Assembly (NCBI GenBank): GCA_035285005.1
Contig: JAYKIB010000183.1
Location: 1 to 5,655 of the forward strand
Length of the DNA: 5,655 nt
Reading direction: 5' to 3'
DNA from: Prochlorothrix sp035285005
Lineage (GTDB): Bacteria; Cyanobacteriota; Cyanobacteriia; Prochlorotrichales; Prochlorotrichaceae
Below are positions 3,632 through 5,655 of the stretch, piece by piece (within the stretch, counting starts at the first letter, position 1; each line of letters begins with the position of its first letter). Position numbers and translations under genes: made by a program. A model generated the notes under the pieces. It had not been told where the DNA came from, made no database searches, and saw nothing but the letters and a program-made list of their open reading frames with translations.

Positions 3632-5317
3632 ATGGTCACCTCACCCGCCCCCCTGCTTACCCTACAGAACCTCTCAATCACCTATCCCCGATCGACCCAG
3701 CCAGCCGTCCAAGCCGTGAACCTGTGCCTGGATGCGGGAGATTGTGTGGGCTTGGTGGGGGAGTCGGGCTGTGGCAAAAGCACGATCGGGCGGGGGATTC
3801 TACGACTGTTGCCCGCCGGGAGTCAAATGACGGGGCGGCTGGATTTTGAGGGAACGCCGGTGCTGGATCTGAAAGCGGGACCGTTGCGGCGCTTCCGGGG
3901 AGAAGCGGTGGGCCTGGTGTTCCAGGATCCGATGACGCGGCTGGATCCCCTCATGACGATCGGCAACCACTGCGCCCAAACCCTTAAGGCCCACCGGCCC
4001 GATCTGAGTCCATCCCAAATTCGCGATCGGGTGGGGGAGGTGCTGGATGCGGTGAAAATTAGTCGCGATCGGGTCAATCAATATCCCCATGAGTTTAGTG
4101 GGGGGATGCGGCAGCGGGTCGCCATGGCCCTGACCCTGTTGCTGAATCCGAAGCTCATTGTGGCCGATGAGCCGACCACAAGCCTGGATGTGACGGTTGC
4201 GGCCCAGATCCTTGAGGAATTGACCCGTTTGTGCCGCGAGCGCTCCATGGGCCTGATTCTCATTTCCCATGATTTAGCTTTGGTGGGGCAGTACTGCGAT
4301 CGAATTGCGGTGATGTACGACGGCGAAAAAGTGGAGGAGGGACCAACCCAGACCGTGCTCCACCAGCCCCAGCACGCCTACACCCAAACCCTACTCCGGG
4401 CCGCCCTGCAACTGCATGGGGATCGGCACCTGGCTCCCCCGGCCAGTCCCCCAACCGAGTCCCAATCTCCGGCCAGTTCCCCGACCAGCTCTCCGACCAG
4501 TTCCTCTGGGATCCTGCGGCTCGATCGGGTCTGCCAGCACTACACCTTGGAGCGTGGTTTGGTGGGACGGTTGTTGGGGCAACAGTCCCAGGTGATTCGG
4601 GCTGTGGATGGCTTAAATTTAGAGGTGGAGGCGGGGGAAACCCTGGGTTTAGTGGGGGAGTCCGGCTGTGGCAAAAGTACACTCTGCCGGACGATTCTTC
4701 AGCTGATTCGTCCCACCTCGGGCACGATCGAGTTTGAGGGGCGGAATTTAGTGAGCCTGTCGCCCCAGGCCCTACATCGGCAGCGGCGATCGATGCAGAT
4801 GATTTTCCAGGATCCCCGCGCCTGCCTCAATCCCCTCATGACCCTGGGAGCAAGCATCGCGGATCCCCTCATTATCCATGGTTTGGCGGCTAATCAGGCC
4901 GCTGCTGAGCCCCAGGTATTGCAAATGCTGGAGCGGGTTGGCCTCAGTCCTGGGATCGAGTTCTACAGCCGTCGTCCGCACCAAATCTCCGGGGGTCAGC
5001 AGCAGCGGGTGGCGATCGCCCGCGCCCTGATTACGCGGCCTCGGTTACTGCTGTGTGATGAGCCGGTCAGTATGCTGGATGCGACGGTGCAGGCTCAGGT
5101 GCTGGATTTGATGCAGGAACTGAAGCGGGAGTTTGCGTTGACCTATATTTTTGTGACCCATGATTTGTGGGTGGCTCGATCGTTTTGCGATCGGGTGGCG
5201 GTGATGTCGGGCGGCAAAATCGTTGAAATCGGCCCTACGGATCAGGTTTTTCACGATCCCCAGCATCCCTACACCCGTATGCTCCTGCAGGCAGCGCCGG
5301 TCCTCAAGGCAGCTTAG
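3632..5317 (+). CDS. Fused two-NBD peptide/nickel-type ABC transporter ATP-binding protein (DppD-DppF-like)
   Basis: This 561-aa cytoplasmic protein joins two ABC ATPase domains of the oligopeptide/dipeptide/nickel import family and would power uptake through a membrane permease pair. NBD1 has Walker A GESGCGKST (43-51), Q98, signature FSGGM (155-159), Walker B LIVADEP with E180, and H213. NBD2 has Walker A (342-350), Q393, signature ISGGQ (452-456), LLLCDEP with E477, and H510. Both sets of catalytic residues look intact. Each half ends with the family's short C-terminal segment (YTQTLLRAA at 250-258; PYTRMLLQAAP at 547-557) but lacks the Cys-rich RCP...C extension of separate OppD/DppD subunits. 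A Pro/Ser/Thr linker (about 268-292) joins them. The length and fusion resemble YejF/GsiA-type ATPases. ATG at 3632 gives a natural N-terminus (LLTLQNLSITY); AGAG at 3620-3623 is only a weak ribosome site. The substrate is not evident, and no permease is in the window. Confidence 0.93.
   Translation: MVTSPAPLLTLQNLSITYPRSTQPAVQAVNLCLDAGDCVGLVGESGCGKSTIGRGILRLLPAGSQMTGRLDFEGTPVLDLKAGPLRRFRGEAVGLVFQDPMTRLDPLMTIGNHCAQTLKAHRPDLSPSQIRDRVGEVLDAVKISRDRVNQYPHEFSGGMRQRVAMALTLLLNPKLIVADEPTTSLDVTVAAQILEELTRLCRERSMGLILISHDLALVGQYCDRIAVMYDGEKVEEGPTQTVLHQPQHAYTQTLLRAALQLHGDRHLAPPASPPTESQSPASSPTSSPTSSSGILRLDRVCQHYTLERGLVGRLLGQQSQVIRAVDGLNLEVEAGETLGLVGESGCGKSTLCRTILQLIRPTSGTIEFEGRNLVSLSPQALHRQRRSMQMIFQDPRACLNPLMTLGASIADPLIIHGLAANQAAAEPQVLQMLERVGLSPGIEFYSRRPHQISGGQQQRVAIARALITRPRLLLCDEPVSMLDATVQAQVLDLMQELKREFALTYIFVTHDLWVARSFCDRVAVMSGGKIVEIGPTDQVFHDPQHPYTRMLLQAAPVLKAA
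4466..4501 (+). repeat. 12-bp tandem repeat (three units) in the inter-domain linker of the ABC ATPase
   Basis: TCTCCGGCCAGT, TCCCCGACCAGC and TCTCCGACCAGT follow directly, encoding SPAS-SPTS-SPTS (residues 279-290). The in-frame four-codon period shows the flexible linker between the two ATPase domains grew by local duplication, so its length probably varies between strains. Confidence 0.75.
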
Positions 5318-5365
5318 TTCACGCTAGCTTTGTACTCCCTCCCTCTCCCAGGACACCTTCATTAA

Positions 5366-5380
5366 TCCCCATGATGGGGA
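5366..5380 (+). terminator. Weak hairpin after the ABC ATPase gene
   Basis: TCCCC (5366-5370) pairs with GGGGA (5376-5380) around ATGAT, about 50 bp after the stop. The stem is short and has no T-run, so it is at most a weak terminator. Confidence 0.25.
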
Positions 5381-5409
5381 GATTGCCCACGCAAAAATCA
5401 GGGTTTGGG

Positions 5410-5430
5410 TTGGGCAGCGAAGCCGCCCAA
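5410..5430. repeat. Imperfect palindrome with GAA loop
   Basis: TTGGGCAGC (5410-5418) pairs with GCCGCCCAA (5422-5430) with one A-C mismatch around GAA. It shares the GCGAAGC core and the TTGGG/CCCAA ends with the longer palindrome at 5500-5530, so it is probably a degenerate copy of the same repeat. Confidence 0.6.
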
Positions 5431-5446
5431 TTGAATTCATCCTCAC

Positions 5447-5545
5447 GGGCACCTTGAAAAATTCAAATTTCGATCGTAGTGCCCATGGCAGAATTAGGGT
5501 TGGGTTAGGCGGCGAAGCCGCCTAACCCAATTAATCGAGGTGCCC
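5447..5545. repeat. 99-bp palindromic element with 17-bp imperfect terminal inverted repeats
   Basis: GGGCACCTTGAAAAATT (5447-5463) matches the reverse complement of AATTAATCGAGGTGCCC (5529-5545) at 14 of 17 positions. The interior contains the palindrome TTGGGTTAGGCGGC / GCCGCCTAACCCAA (5500-5513 and 5517-5530, loop GAA), a perfect 14-bp stem. No gene fits inside. Right after it, GAGGTGCCC (5537-5545) can also pair with GGGTGCCTC (5557-5565) via two G-T wobbles. It is probably a dispersed intergenic repeat and may also act as a transcript end. Confidence 0.5.
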
Positions 5546-5588
5546 TAAATTTATTGGGGTGCCTCTCCACTTTTTGCCTAACCCCTCT

Positions 5589-5655
5589 ATGCACCCTCTA
5601 CTTCGCCGTCGTCAGTTTTTGCGCTGGGTTGTTCTGACTGCCGTGACAACCCGAC
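5589..5655 (+). CDS. 5' end of a gene for a Tat-exported protein, possibly an ABC substrate-binding protein (partial)
   Basis: Twenty-two codons are visible before the window ends. The product begins MHPLLRRRQFLRW and then turns hydrophobic (VVLTAV). Arginines 7-8 followed by QFLR fit the twin-arginine consensus (S/T)RRxFLK, so export through the Tat pathway is likely. The position downstream of, and in the same direction as, a peptide/nickel-type ABC ATPase suggests the periplasmic substrate-binding protein of that importer; this is inference from context only. No clear Shine-Dalgarno precedes ATG at 5589. The 271-bp repeat-containing gap argues for its own promoter rather than tight operon coupling. 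Confidence 0.55.
   Translation, partial: MHPLLRRRQFLRWVVLTAVTTR

Noticed and set aside
4260..4682. 140-codon minus-strand frame inside the ABC ATPase gene
   Set aside because: Shadow frame over the linker and second Walker A; Pro/Gly-rich, without domain or start signal.

Overview
The window is cyanobacterial. The evidence is the abundance of CGATCG/GCGATCGC (HIP1-type) sites, a recognisable HLR1-like direct repeat of the kind bound by the response regulator RpaB, and protein sequences that look cyanobacterial (an ScpB core with RGSGAY, a short CPHC...CVADNDY protein, a CPKDR zinc-ribbon protein). Base composition is moderately GC-rich. The sequence alone does not fix a genus.

Layout. The left third is on the minus strand: the end-truncated or nearly complete scpB (1-767, chromosome segregation), then 221 bp with a degenerate 14-bp tandem repeat, then an SDR-family oxidoreductase (989-1900). 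A 188-bp divergent intergenic region (1901-2088) carries the HLR1-like site. The rest is on the plus strand: a small zinc-ribbon-like hypothetical protein (2089-2403), a 189-aa protein with two TFIIB-type zinc ribbons (2606-3175), a 456-bp repeat-rich intergenic region (3176-3631), a fused two-NBD peptide/nickel-type ABC transporter ATPase (3632-5317), a 271-bp intergenic region with palindromic repeats, and the first 22 codons of a gene with a twin-arginine signal (5589 onward), plausibly the substrate-binding protein of the ABC system.

How the genes relate. The fused ATPase and the exported protein may form one importer; no permease lies in the window. The two zinc-ribbon genes are adjacent and co-directional, but a hairpin and about 200 bp separate them, so they are probably separate transcription units. 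The SDR and scpB have no obvious functional link.

The most unusual content is between the genes. There is a 214-bp element with perfect 12-bp terminal inverted repeats. It contains two roughly 70-bp units whose hairpin differs between copies by pair-preserving changes. There is also a 14-bp minisatellite next to scpB, a triple TTGAC repeat at exact 11-bp spacing before the ABC gene, a second TIR-flanked palindromic element after it, and an 11-mer (GGRCACCTTGA) that recurs downstream of each complete plus-strand gene. I see no clear evidence of a wholly new multi-gene system.
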